Shown here in pieces: positions 35,208-44,037 of a stretch of 64,000 nucleotides of DNA; positions within the stretch are counted from its first letter, which is position 1; each line of letters begins with the position of its first letter. The position numbers and the translations under genes were made by a program. The notes under the pieces are model-generated. The model ran no database searches and was not told where the DNA came from. It saw only the letters and a list, made by a program, of their open reading frames with translations. The stretch covers positions 1 to 64,000 of the forward strand of contig NZ_JBHZOL010000068.1 of the NCBI RefSeq assembly GCF_042788235.1, in the 5' to 3' direction. Source of the DNA: Sphaerothrix epifaneia (GTDB lineage: Bacteria > Cyanobacteriota > Cyanobacteriia > Phormidesmidales > Phormidesmidaceae).

Positions 35208-37466
35208 ATGACAGAAGTGGCAAAAACGCTATGCCCTTACTGTGGGGTTGGCTGCGGTTTAGAAGTCCTTCCCCCGGCCTCACCCGGCAAAGCCGTTCAT
35301 CGCGATTCTCAAGGCAATCCGGTTTGGCAAGCTAGAGGCGATCGCGCTCATCCTTCTAGTCAGGGGATGGTTTGTGTGAAAGGGGCTACCTTGCCTGAGG
35401 CGCTAGATAAAGATCGGCTCAAATATCCAATGATGCGAGACAGCCTTGACCAGCCGTTTAAGCGCGTTAGTTGGGCTGCCGCTTTCGATCGCATCGTAGA
35501 GCAACTGCAAAGGGTGCGGCAAACGCAAGGGCCAGAAGCCATTTGCATGTATGGTTCAGGACAGTTGCAAAGCGAAGATTACTACGTTGCCCAAAAACTG
35601 CTTAAAGGCTGCTTGGGCACCAACAACTTTGATGCCAACTCACGGCTGTGCATGTCTTCAGCGGTTTCTGGCTATATCCAAAGCTTTGGTTCAGATGGCC
35701 CCCCCTGCTGCTATGCCGACTTAGAGCTGACTGACTGTGCCTTTTTGATCGGCACCAACACCGCCGAATGTCACCCAATTATCTTTAACCGCTTTCGCAA
35801 GTATCACAAAAAGAATAAGCGCAAAGTCAAGCTGGTTGTCGTTGATCCGCGCCGCACCGAAACGGCTAAAGACGCCGATTTGCACCTCGCCATTCGCCCC
35901 GGTACTGACATTACCTTGCTCAACGGCATCGCTCATATTTTGCTCAAGCAGGGCCAAATTAATGCTCTATTTATCGACGAATGCACCACGGGCTTTACTG
36001 AATATGCTGAGGTGGTTTCTCACTATCCGCCAGCGCAAGTGGCTCAAGTTTGTGGCATCTCAGTGCAGGATTTAGAAACAGCAGCGCAATATTGGGCGGA
36101 ATCAGAGCGGGTGCTGTCTTTATGGTCAATGGGGGTGAATCAATCCTCGGAAGGAACAGCCAAAGTTCGCACGATTATTAACCTGCACCTGATGACGGGC
36201 AACATTGGCAAACCGGGAGCAGGCCCTTTTTCGCTGACGGGGCAACCCAATGCCATGGGGGGACGAGAAGCGGGCGGCTTAGCCCATATTTTGCCGGGAT
36301 ATCGCCTGGTTAAAGATCCCTGGCATCGTCAGCAGGTAGAGCAGGTTTGGCAGCTACCACCCGGCAGCATCAGCCCAGAACCAGGACTGGCCGCTTGGGA
36401 TATGATGCTGGGGCTAGAGTACGGGCAGGTTGGCTTTTTCTGGATTGCCGCCACAAATCCGGCGGTGAGTATGCCAGACCTTGAGCGAACTAAAGCAGCT
36501 TTGCGCAAGTCGCCTTTCACGGTTTATCAAGACGCTTATTTCCCGACTGAGACAGCAGATTTTGCCCATGTGTTGCTACCGGCTGCCCAGTGGAGCGAAA
36601 AACCTGGCGTCATGACCAATTCAGAACGCATGGTGACTTACTGCCCCGCTTTTCGCCTGCCCCCCGGCGAAGCCAAAGCTGACTGGGAAATTTTTGCAGA
36701 AGTAGGGCGGCGGTTGGGTTTTGAATCTCAGTTTGCCTTTGAGTCGTCTGCCCAGGTGTATGACGAATTTGTGCAATTAACCCAAGGCCGACTGTGTGAT
36801 ATGAGCGGCATCAGCCACCAGCGATTAGCAGACGTCGGGCCAATTCAATGGCCTTGCCCTGTCTCAGAAACGGCGGAAACAGCGGTTGATAAACACGATA
36901 AACGGTTGTACACAAATCTGTGGTTTGCCACGCCCGATGGCCGCGCCCGGTTTGCAGCTTTTCATGCCCAAGGGCTGGCGGAACCGCCGGATGCTGATTA
37001 TCCCTTTGTGATGACCACTGGGCGACTTTATGGTCATTGGCATACCCAAAGCCGTACCGGACGCGTTGAAAAGATCACCAAAATGCATCCGGCTCCTTTG
37101 CTAGAAATGAATCCACGAGATGCCCAAAAGTTGGAAATTCAGTCGGGAGAGTGGGTAGAAGTGCGATCGCCTCGCGGTAGCGTTAAGCTCAGAGTCCAGG
37201 TGACGCAAAATATCAAGCGGGGTACCCTTTTTATGCCGATGCACTGGGGTTTCTTGTGGGCCGAAGCGGCTGAGTGCAACGCGCTGACACATGCTCAAAG
37301 TTGCCCAATGTCTTTGCAGCCAGAACTTAAAGCTTGTGCGGTGCAAGTGTGGCCGCTAAGCGGTGAACACCCGGAAGCCAACGAGGTTTTAACAGAAGCT
37401 GGGGCAACTGCTTTACGAACGCTGCCGAAATCCTCTATTCTCTCAGGAGCAACCCCAACGAGCTGA
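35208..37466 (+). CDS. narB: Ferredoxin-nitrate reductase
   Basis: A molybdopterin-guanine-dinucleotide enzyme reducing nitrate to nitrite with ferredoxin. The N-terminal [4Fe-4S] motif is C9-x2-C12-x3-C16 (CPYCGVGCG), with the fourth cysteine in GMVCVKG. Moco-binding segments follow (SRLCMSSAV, VVDPRRTETAKDADLHLAIR, GQPNAMGGREAGGLAHILPG). The frame is open from a TTG at 35163, but MTEVAKTLCPYCG at the ATG 35208, with AGGA upstream, is the family start, giving 752 residues. It depends on Moco; moaD and moeA occur later in the window. Confidence 0.95.
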   Translation: MTEVAKTLCPYCGVGCGLEVLPPASPGKAVHRDSQGNPVWQARGDRAHPSSQGMVCVKGATLPEALDKDRLKYPMMRDSLDQPFKRVSWAAAFDRIVEQLQRVRQTQGPEAICMYGSGQLQSEDYYVAQKLLKGCLGTNNFDANSRLCMSSAVSGYIQSFGSDGPPCCYADLELTDCAFLIGTNTAECHPIIFNRFRKYHKKNKRKVKLVVVDPRRTETAKDADLHLAIRPGTDITLLNGIAHILLKQGQINALFIDECTTGFTEYAEVVSHYPPAQVAQVCGISVQDLETAAQYWAESERVLSLWSMGVNQSSEGTAKVRTIINLHLMTGNIGKPGAGPFSLTGQPNAMGGREAGGLAHILPGYRLVKDPWHRQQVEQVWQLPPGSISPEPGLAAWDMMLGLEYGQVGFFWIAATNPAVSMPDLERTKAALRKSPFTVYQDAYFPTETADFAHVLLPAAQWSEKPGVMTNSERMVTYCPAFRLPPGEAKADWEIFAEVGRRLGFESQFAFESSAQVYDEFVQLTQGRLCDMSGISHQRLADVGPIQWPCPVSETAETAVDKHDKRLYTNLWFATPDGRARFAAFHAQGLAEPPDADYPFVMTTGRLYGHWHTQSRTGRVEKITKMHPAPLLEMNPRDAQKLEIQSGEWVEVRSPRGSVKLRVQVTQNIKRGTLFMPMHWGFLWAEAAECNALTHAQSCPMSLQPELKACAVQVWPLSGEHPEANEVLTEAGATALRTLPKSSILSGATPTS

Positions 37467-37476
37467 GATGGCATAA

Positions 37477-37938
37477 ATGAGCAACCAGTTGCAGAAGCTG
37501 GTCAAACAAGCCCGGGCAAGCTTTGAGGATGAGAAATTTATCCAATGTGTAGAAGCGGTCGTAGGGCTGGTTTCTCGAATTCTCTCGATCGCAATGGTGC
37601 TGGTTATTTTAGTCACCACGCTAGATCTAGGTTTTTTTCTAGCGCGATCGCTGCTGACGTTCGATTCTTATGGATTTTTGCAGACAACGCTGACTGAGCT
37701 TTTTGGCTTGTTTCTAAGCGTTTTGATTGCGCTGGAAATTTTGGAAAATGTCATGGCTTACCTAAAAAAGCACGTCGTTGAAGTTGAGCTAGTGCTGGCT
37801 ACTTCATTGACCGCGATTGGCCGTAAGCTGATTATTTTAGACCTCAAAGAAATTTCTGGCCTTAGCTTAATTGGCTTGGCCTTTGCGCTACTGGCGCTTT
37901 CCATTAGCTACTGGATTGTGCGCGTCAGTCATCGCTAG
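37477..37938 (+). CDS. PsiE-family membrane protein
   Basis: A 153-residue protein with about four hydrophobic helices, ending in LALSISYWIVRVSHR, and the EILENVMAYLKKHVVEVELVLATSL core of the phosphate-starvation-inducible PsiE family. It starts 10 bp after narB and is probably the last gene of the nitrate operon. Function is unknown. Confidence 0.8.
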   Translation: MSNQLQKLVKQARASFEDEKFIQCVEAVVGLVSRILSIAMVLVILVTTLDLGFFLARSLLTFDSYGFLQTTLTELFGLFLSVLIALEILENVMAYLKKHVVEVELVLATSLTAIGRKLIILDLKEISGLSLIGLAFALLALSISYWIVRVSHR

Positions 37939-38403
37939 CGTCGCTCAGCCAAGCCAGATCAAGCCATCATTGCCTTTCTCAAAGAACCCATTAATAAAAG
38001 ATATGTCTAAAGATAGGTCTATCGTTCACTGATCCGAATGATTCGTTTTATGGGCATTTTCTTTAGCATACTTTTAGAGTGAGAGGCTTACTCTGCGCTC
38101 TACTGGGTAGCGGCTTTTTGAAGAGAAACCGAAACACCGCTATCGCGATTTTGCTGAACGGTAAAATACCCAACTATAGCTGTCGCCACAGGAGTTAGGA
38201 CACTTCAATGGCTGAAAGCTTTTGACAGAAAGCTTTTTTTCTGACCTCTGCCTTTTGCTTTTAGCGACTAAACCCCCTAAAGGGGTGAGCTTAGCGGTGA
38301 GGATGAGTTTGCAGCCGTCAATGCTTGGGCGTAAGCGCAGTAGTCTCTTTCAGGGAATGATTAAAAACGTATTGAAGTTTAAAAGCGGTCAGATTAATTA
38401 ACA
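37939..38403. other. 465-bp intergenic region, psiE-like gene / DUF1830 gene
   Basis: It contains repeat copy C in reverse orientation and otherwise no coding or RNA signal that I recognise. Confidence 0.5.
38173..38262 (-). repeat. Dispersed intergenic repeat, copy C
   Basis: Read on the minus strand: AAAGGCAGAGGTCAG, GAAAGCTTTCTGTC, CAGCCATTGAAGTGTCC and GTGGCGACAGCTATAG, in the same order as copies A and B. Confidence 0.65.
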
Positions 38404-38643
38404 ATGGTTATCGAGAAAATCACTTGCTACTACGTCAACGCCAGCAGTCAAATTCGCGTCGTTCGTGTTGCCAACGTCGCCAACTGGTATTTTGAGCGCA
38501 TTTTGTTTCCAGGGCAGCGGCTGATGTTTGAAGCGCCGACCGAGGCAGAGTTAGAGATCTATGCCAACGCTAGTTTGATCGAGACAGTGGCGTGTCAGCA
38601 GCTTGAGGTGCGCTCGTCTGAGGCAGCGGCCAACCCTGCTTAG
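38404..38643 (+). CDS. DUF1830 domain protein
   Basis: A 79-residue protein, MVIEKITCYYVNASSQIRVV...WYFERILFPGQRLMFEAP, typical of the cyanobacterial DUF1830 family. ATG start, family length. Its last 74 bases overlap the convergent mnmH, so the two 3' ends can form antisense RNA. Function unknown. Confidence 0.85.
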   Translation: MVIEKITCYYVNASSQIRVVRVANVANWYFERILFPGQRLMFEAPTEAELEIYANASLIETVACQQLEVRSSEAAANPA

Positions 38644-39664
38644 CCTGAAATAAACGCTTAGCGGCTGTCTGAAGTTTTTGAGCCGCCGCGATCGCCGACA
38701 AGCCACCAACATCAAGGGTCGGAATCTGCTGATGGCGGCGTTCTAGGTCGTAGGTGTAAGCGCGATCGTAGTAGGTAAGCAAAATCTCAAAGGCTTCGTG
38801 AAGTTGGCCTGACTGAATCAGGGCGATCGCCGCTTGAGTTCGTTGCCCCCCCAGCCGCTTGCGAATGCGTTCGGTGGCCTCAACCAAGCCAGCAGTTTTA
38901 GCATGGCCGTAAATTTTAACCAAATAATCTAAGCGTTCTGCCAGCGGGCGCGTTATTGCTAGTGTAGGAGCCGCTTCCATTTGCTGAAACAGCTCATCGG
39001 CAATCCGGCAGGTACCAATGCGGCGACTCTCGGCTTCAAGCCAAATTGGCCGCGTAGCGTCAAAGCCTGCCCACTCCATCGCCAAGAGATTTTCAAACTG
39101 CTCGGTGCTGGGCTGCGGCGGCATTCCCAACGCGCCGTAGCTGCTGCCGCGATGGTTTGCATAGCTTTCTAAATCCAAAACTGGCTCTCCCAATTTGGCT
39201 AAGGCGTGCAAAATATCGGTTTTGCCAGTACCTGTCATTCCCCCCAAAACCACAATTGGTTTAGGCGTGGCCAAGGTTATCCGCACCCAGCGCCGAAAGG
39301 CTTTGTATCCCCCGGTTAGGGTACAAACTTCAAAGCCCCCCATCTGCAACACCCAGGCCACCGCTTCGCTGCGCATACCGCCGCGCCAGCAGTGCAGCCG
39401 CACTTTGCGCTCAGGAGCCAGTTCTTTCGCCTGCCGAATAAACGCCGCAAATTTAGGGCCAGCCAGCTCAAACCCCAATTCCACTGCCGCTTCTCGACCC
39501 ACCTGTTTGTAGCAAGTTCCGACCCGTGCCCGCTCCTCGTCGCTAAAGAGGGGAAAGCTGATCGCCCCTGGGAGGCGTCCCTGAGCGTACTCGCTGGGGC
39601 TACGCACATCTAGTAGCACCTCAGTTGAGGCTAAAAACGCTGAAATATTCAGGGATTCGGACAC
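38570..39664 (-). CDS. mnmH: tRNA 2-selenouridine(34) synthase MnmH (SelU)
   Basis: MnmH replaces sulfur by selenium at wobble 2-thiouridine of Lys, Glu and Gln tRNAs, using selenophosphate and a geranylated intermediate. The N-terminal rhodanese domain carries Cys92 in LHCWRGGMRS, and the C-terminal P-loop domain has GGMTGTGKT at 141-149. Length is 364 aa, as in E. coli. It requires SelD; a selD fusion gene is 5 kb away. Its 3' end overlaps the DUF1830 gene by 74 bp. Confidence 0.93.
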   Translation of the reverse strand: MSESLNISAFLASTEVLLDVRSPSEYAQGRLPGAISFPLFSDEERARVGTCYKQVGREAAVELGFELAGPKFAAFIRQAKELAPERKVRLHCWRGGMRSEAVAWVLQMGGFEVCTLTGGYKAFRRWVRITLATPKPIVVLGGMTGTGKTDILHALAKLGEPVLDLESYANHRGSSYGALGMPPQPSTEQFENLLAMEWAGFDATRPIWLEAESRRIGTCRIADELFQQMEAAPTLAITRPLAERLDYLVKIYGHAKTAGLVEATERIRKRLGGQRTQAAIALIQSGQLHEAFEILLTYYDRAYTYDLERRHQQIPTLDVGGLSAIAAAQKLQTAAKRLFQAKQGWPLPQTSAPQAADTPLSRSN

Positions 39665-39941
39665 AAGCAGAACACCGTTACCACTTCTTGATTATCTTTA
39701 CTAGTTAGCTTTGAAAAAGAATTATTTCTAGAAAAGTAATGACTTTCCTCCATTCCAAGGTAAGCTAATCCCTACAAAATTGACATCATTCCACTGCTCT
39801 ATCCAATTCCCCTCTTCGCTTAGATAGCTTGGTGTTGGGAGTTTGAGGTGTCTATAAAATCTTGATGAGTTGTCTCTAAGTATGTATGGAACTGAACCAA
39901 AAGTGATCTAGAATCCGGATACCCTATAGTTTAAGAGCAGA

Positions 39942-40154
39942 GTGGTGGACAAAGACCCATCGGATAACAACTCTGGCAAATCGACAAATGGTGATGACAC
40001 GAATGCCCAAAGTCAGCAGTCATCTAAGCCTCAGATCAGAGTGACTTACAGGGGAACTCCCTACGTGCGTCCAACTGATATCTATAGAAGCAGAGCCGGA
40101 CAGGCTGAGATTCGTAAAAATCTGCGCTTCTCTAGAAAAAAGAGGGTGTCATAA
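39942..40154 (+). CDS. Small unknown hydrophilic protein
   Basis: 70 codons from a GTG at 39942. The N-terminal half is Ser/Asn/Asp-rich and disordered; the C-terminal half is basic (VTYRGTPYVRPTDIYRSRAGQAEIRKNLRFSRKKRVS, split here as two motifs around YRGTPY and RSRAGQ). A TATAGT -10-like box lies at 39925-39930. It ends directly before the next gene. No family recognised. Base composition is AT-richer than the neighbours. Confidence 0.5.
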   Translation: MVDKDPSDNNSGKSTNGDDTNAQSQQSSKPQIRVTYRGTPYVRPTDIYRSRAGQAEIRKNLRFSRKKRVS

Positions 40155-40889
40155 TTGTTTGGGCTTAATGAGTTATTTTTACCTCTTTTGGGAGGTTATA
40201 TTTTTGTGACAAGATGGTATGTCACAAGATATTTAGCTCGTCAGTGGTCTGGCTATCGTCTTTTCTTCAATTCAGCGATCGCAGGTGCTATTTTCCTAGC
40301 CCTGTCTATTCTTCTTGTCAGCTTACTGAAGCAATTTTCTCCAGTAGCTCAACAGTGGCTTAGTCTGCTTTTTCCTGCTGTTTATCCTTATCTAGATGCT
40401 TCGGTATTTGCCTTTATCGTAGGCGGCGTTTTGTGGGTGCCTTTTAATTTCGTGCAGCGAGATAAGGAAGCCTTGGCTATTCGTTATGCTGAGGAGTTTG
40501 GTGGCCCCCTTCAGGTTTTACTAGCTAAAGCTTTTAGCGAAACTAGGCAGGTTGCGATCACCCTAAGCAGCGGCAAGGTTTATATCGGCTTTGTCACCAA
40601 GCTGAATGAGTCTCAGAATCAGGAAGAATTTGTTTTAATCTGGCCTCAGTTTTCTGGCTATAGAGAGTCTGAAACGAAGCAATTTAGAGTTACGACCGAC
40701 TATGCGCCTGTATATGAACAAATTGCTGAAAATCCGGAGCAGTTTGCAGGAATTAGCATTGATGATTTTCAGGTTGTTTTGCCAACAGCCGATTTAGAGT
40801 CTGTTAGTATTTTTGACTTCAAGGTGTTTGAGCTTTTTGCAAATGCTGAAGCTGTTTTTAATTCTGGCGATGAGCTTATAGATGCTTGA
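40155..40889 (+). CDS. Unknown membrane protein with C-terminal beta domain
   Basis: 244 codons from TTG at 40155, abutting the preceding stop. Two or three hydrophobic segments at about 5-20, 38-60 and 82-100, then a soluble part with VAITLSSGKVYIGFVTKL, which resembles the SH3-like strand pairs of membrane proteins annotated with DUF6338; I cannot confirm this. Coupling with the small upstream gene and the lower GC suggest an accessory, possibly acquired, pair. Confidence 0.6.
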   Translation: MFGLNELFLPLLGGYIFVTRWYVTRYLARQWSGYRLFFNSAIAGAIFLALSILLVSLLKQFSPVAQQWLSLLFPAVYPYLDASVFAFIVGGVLWVPFNFVQRDKEALAIRYAEEFGGPLQVLLAKAFSETRQVAITLSSGKVYIGFVTKLNESQNQEEFVLIWPQFSGYRESETKQFRVTTDYAPVYEQIAENPEQFAGISIDDFQVVLPTADLESVSIFDFKVFELFANAEAVFNSGDELIDA

Positions 40890-40989
40890 GGAATCGTCAC
40901 TTACCTTTGCATCACCGCTATCGGTTTAGTCGCCCGCTAATTGTTCAAGCGACCCATCATGCCTGACCTCTGGTGAGCAAAGATACTCA

Positions 40990-41129
40990 CTTCGATGCTG
41001 ATTCTATCGGGCGAGTATGGACATAGCGCAATTTATCCCCTCATCTCCCCTACCTCCCCCATCTTTCCCACCTCCTCCATCTCTTCTCCGCATCTCCGCG
41101 TCCCTGCGTCTCCCCGTCCCCACATCTCC
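40990..41129 (+). repeat. Pyrimidine-rich low-complexity tract
   Basis: Runs of CATCTCCCC/TCTCCGC/CCTCC units over about 120 bp just past the 3' end of the metacaspase gene. Such tracts are frequent in filamentous cyanobacterial intergenic DNA. The short open frames through it show no coding character. Confidence 0.6.
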
Positions 41130-43955
41130 CTACTCCCACTCCTGCTGCCGCTGTTCGTCAACGAAAGCTTTAGCCTCATCCAGTGACGTGAACTCAATAG
41201 GATATCGATTGGCTAAAACTTGCGGCAACTGCTCACAGTCTCTGTCCTTATAGGCTTCTAGTTCTAGCGGCAGTGCCGCATTGCAAATAAGGGGGGCATT
41301 CTCTCTCTCAAGTTGCTGACTATTTAGGTTTTTCGCTGCATGCAAGTCTGTATTCAGCAAAATAGCGGATCTGAGGTCGGCGGATCTGAGGTAGGCGGAT
41401 CTGAGGTCGGCGGATCTGAGGTCGGCGGATCTGAGGTCGGCGGATCTGAGGTCGGCGGATCTGAGGTCGGCGTAGCTGAGGTCGGCGTAGCTGAGGTCGG
41501 CGGAGATGAGGTCGGCGGAGATGAGGTCGGCGGAGATGAGGTCGGCGGAGATGAGGTCGGCGGATCTGAGGTCGGCTCCCTGTAGCTGGGCTTGGGCCAG
41601 AGACTTTTGATTCGCTAGCGATCGGCAATTGCCAAATAGTTTTTCGCCTAGGCGTTTGCTCCAGTCAGACCAATGAGTCATCTCACGGCAGCCCTCCACC
41701 AAGGCCAGCACGGCTTGGCGGACTTCTGCTGGGTTGTCGCTGTAGAGGCGGCTGTAATCTTCTTTGACAGCCCTTTCTCGCAGATAAGATTCCACGGCAA
41801 TTAACGGCACCAGCAAGAGGCTGCTCAGCATCACTAGGGTCGAACGTCGTTCCCACAAGCCTTTATGGATAAAGCTGTCTGCTAGAGCGGAGAGGGGCAG
41901 ATCTTGAGCGTACTTTTTGCGAAAGTCTTGGGCATCAGAGAGCTGTCTGCCTTGAAACAAATAGCCTCTGGGTTTACCTCTGTCTTTCCACTCCTGCGCC
42001 GCCAGTTCAATTTTTCGCTGCTGCCGTAGCAGGTCGCGGTTTTCGTCTAGCCATTTTCGCAGCCGTGGCCAATGGCGGATCAGGGCTTCGTGAGCCACGT
42101 CTACGATCGCCATCCGATTGCCGTCACTTTTGCTCATCAGTTCGCTGGTGACGACCAGATTCGCATCGGCGAGGCATTGGATCACTTCACTGACTAGCTC
42201 AGCCGGGTGTTGAGCCGTAATCAAGCTGTGCTGATTGATGCGGCGGCGGGTGTCTTCAGCACCTTCGCCGAGCTGGGTGAGGTTCAGGAAGATGTGCTGA
42301 GTCGTGCGTTGTTTTTCTTCGCTAAAGCCTTGATAAACCTCATCCGCCCTTTGTTTCAGCGTCCCGGTGACGCCGCCGAGTTGGGCGTAGGTGTTGAGCA
42401 GTAGGCGATTGTCTTGGCGCTTTTCCCAGAGCTGCTTCAGCGTGTATTGCAGCAGCGGCAGGCTACCGGGGGAGCGTTCCACATCGTTCAGCAGCGTGTT
42501 CACCAGTTCCGGCTCTAGGGTAAGGCCAACTTGCTCAGCCGGTTTGAGAATGGCTTGGCTCAGTTCCTCGCGGCTCATGGGCTTCACCGCTACGAGGTGG
42601 TTCTGCACCTGGTCAGCAAGGCCGCTATAGCTTTGCTCAAAGCACTTGCCCACAAAGTCAGCCCGCATCGCCAGGATTAGGCAGAGTTTATCTGTGGTTT
42701 CTAGGGCACCCAGTAGCGTGGCGAAGAACTGCTCCCGTTCGGCTTTTTCCTGGCAGAGGGTGAAGACTTCCTCAAACTGATCGATCACCAGGATGACCCG
42801 GTTAACTTCGGCAGTTTGCACCAGTCGCCGCAGACCGTCAGCCCCTTCCTTGATCAGCGCCTCGGCTCTGCCCTGCTGCTCTGCCCGTTCAATGCGAGAT
42901 AGATTGCTATCAATAAACGCTGCCGCTAAGCTCTGACAGGGGCGACTATCCGGGCGCAAAAGGCGAATATCCCACTGGTCGCTGCCAAAGATGCGGCGGC
43001 CTACCTGGAGCTGATGCAGCAGTCCGGCTCTTAGCACCGAAGACTTACCGCTACCAGAAGCCCCCACGATCGCTAAAAAATTCGACTGCCGCACTTTATC
43101 TAGCAGTTCATCGGTGAGAGCGCGGCGACCATAGAAGTATTTGTAGTCGTCGTTATTGAAATCGAAGTAGGACAGCCCTTTGTAGGGGCAGATATCGCTG
43201 ACTGTGGTTGCAATCGGCGCAGCGGTTTTTGTCCATTGGCGAGTAAGCTGGATCGGTTCGCCGGAGTTGTTACAGATGGGCGTTTGAATTTCCTGCTTTA
43301 GGGTTTGGTTGATCAAGTCGGTCAGCGACAGGTTCGTCACCCAGCGATCGCGAAACTGACTCGGATCCAATCCCTCCAGTAAAGCTTTAGTCAAAACGCT
43401 GTGGTCGCTGGTGAGGTCTTCGTAAGCAGGCTCATACTCACGGGAGGCAGCAATAAAGCAGCGATCGCGTCCTTTCCCGCGATCGCCCGGATCCGCTTCG
43501 TCAAAGTTGAGCAGTTCCCCACTGTGGCAGCAATCTAGCCAGATGATTTGTTGCTTAATGGGGCTTTCTTGCAGAAGTTCTCGCAGCCACTTCAGCCGTA
43601 GCCCCCAGTTTCCCACCTGCGAATTCACGTCACTGGTCGCCAAAAAGCCTTCTGGAATGCCCCGCGTTTTACGCAGGCCATGCCCAGAAAAGTAGAGCAG
43701 CGCAGTATCGGGCACGCTTTTTCCGTTGGGTAAGAATAGCTTGACTAGGGCATCTTCTAAGCTATCTAGGGAAACCTCTGTCTGCTGGCCGACTTTGGGC
43801 TTACCGTCCGCCACAATCTCCGGTAGCCGCCACACCCGAAAATCCCCGTCTCGTTCTAGGCGTTGGGCGATCGCTTCGGCATCTGTCCCCGGTGCTTGCA
43901 GCTTAGAGAGGTGCTGATAGTGGTTTATCCCAACAACTAAGGCGTCTCGACTCAT
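41130..43955 (-). CDS. Metacaspase - nSTAND NTPase - pentapeptide repeat protein
   Basis: A 941-residue protein. The N-terminal caspase-like peptidase has His92 in YFSGHG and Cys143 in WLDCCHSGE. An nSTAND/AAA NTPase follows, with P-loop Lys304 in GASGSGKSS and Walker B VILVIDQFEEVF, then a winged-helix-like region (VDVAHEALIRHWPRL), a hydrophobic segment (STLVMLSSLLLVPLIAV), and about 15 pentapeptide repeats. The frame extends to 44210, but MSRDALVVGINHYQHL at the ATG 43955 is the caspase start. Such proteins are predicted switches in conflict or programmed-death systems. Divergent from a Trypco1 gene by 82 bp. Confidence 0.88.
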   Translation of the reverse strand: MSRDALVVGINHYQHLSKLQAPGTDAEAIAQRLERDGDFRVWRLPEIVADGKPKVGQQTEVSLDSLEDALVKLFLPNGKSVPDTALLYFSGHGLRKTRGIPEGFLATSDVNSQVGNWGLRLKWLRELLQESPIKQQIIWLDCCHSGELLNFDEADPGDRGKGRDRCFIAASREYEPAYEDLTSDHSVLTKALLEGLDPSQFRDRWVTNLSLTDLINQTLKQEIQTPICNNSGEPIQLTRQWTKTAAPIATTVSDICPYKGLSYFDFNNDDYKYFYGRRALTDELLDKVRQSNFLAIVGASGSGKSSVLRAGLLHQLQVGRRIFGSDQWDIRLLRPDSRPCQSLAAAFIDSNLSRIERAEQQGRAEALIKEGADGLRRLVQTAEVNRVILVIDQFEEVFTLCQEKAEREQFFATLLGALETTDKLCLILAMRADFVGKCFEQSYSGLADQVQNHLVAVKPMSREELSQAILKPAEQVGLTLEPELVNTLLNDVERSPGSLPLLQYTLKQLWEKRQDNRLLLNTYAQLGGVTGTLKQRADEVYQGFSEEKQRTTQHIFLNLTQLGEGAEDTRRRINQHSLITAQHPAELVSEVIQCLADANLVVTSELMSKSDGNRMAIVDVAHEALIRHWPRLRKWLDENRDLLRQQRKIELAAQEWKDRGKPRGYLFQGRQLSDAQDFRKKYAQDLPLSALADSFIHKGLWERRSTLVMLSSLLLVPLIAVESYLRERAVKEDYSRLYSDNPAEVRQAVLALVEGCREMTHWSDWSKRLGEKLFGNCRSLANQKSLAQAQLQGADLRSADLISADLISADLISADLISADLSYADLSYADLRSADLRSADLRSADLRSADLRSAYLRSADLRSAILLNTDLHAAKNLNSQQLERENAPLICNAALPLELEAYKDRDCEQLPQVLANRYPIEFTSLDEAKAFVDEQRQQEWE
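41365..41575 (-). repeat. 15-bp tandem repeats encoding pentapeptides
   Basis: About 14 head-to-tail units of CGGATCTGAGGTCGG and one- or two-base variants (GGAGATGAGGTCGGC, CGTAGCTGAGGTCGG). They encode ADLRS, ADLIS and ADLSY. The DNA is almost identical between units, which is unusual for pentapeptide proteins and indicates recent slippage or conversion. Confidence 0.9.
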
Positions 43956-44037
43956 TGTTGCAGCCCGAGGGGTGATGGTTTCTATGCCAGCATAGTAGCG
44001 ACTACACCGAAACCTGCAATCTTTCAGGAAAATCCTC

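Noticed and set aside
41365..41575. CRISPR array
   Set aside because: The units are contiguous 15-mers without spacers and encode pentapeptides in frame.
41320..41628. 102-codon Arg/Pro-rich and 81-codon Gly/Glu/Val-rich open frames in the 15-bp repeat
   Set aside because: A 15-bp repeat without stops keeps several frames open; only the ADLxx frame continues a real protein.
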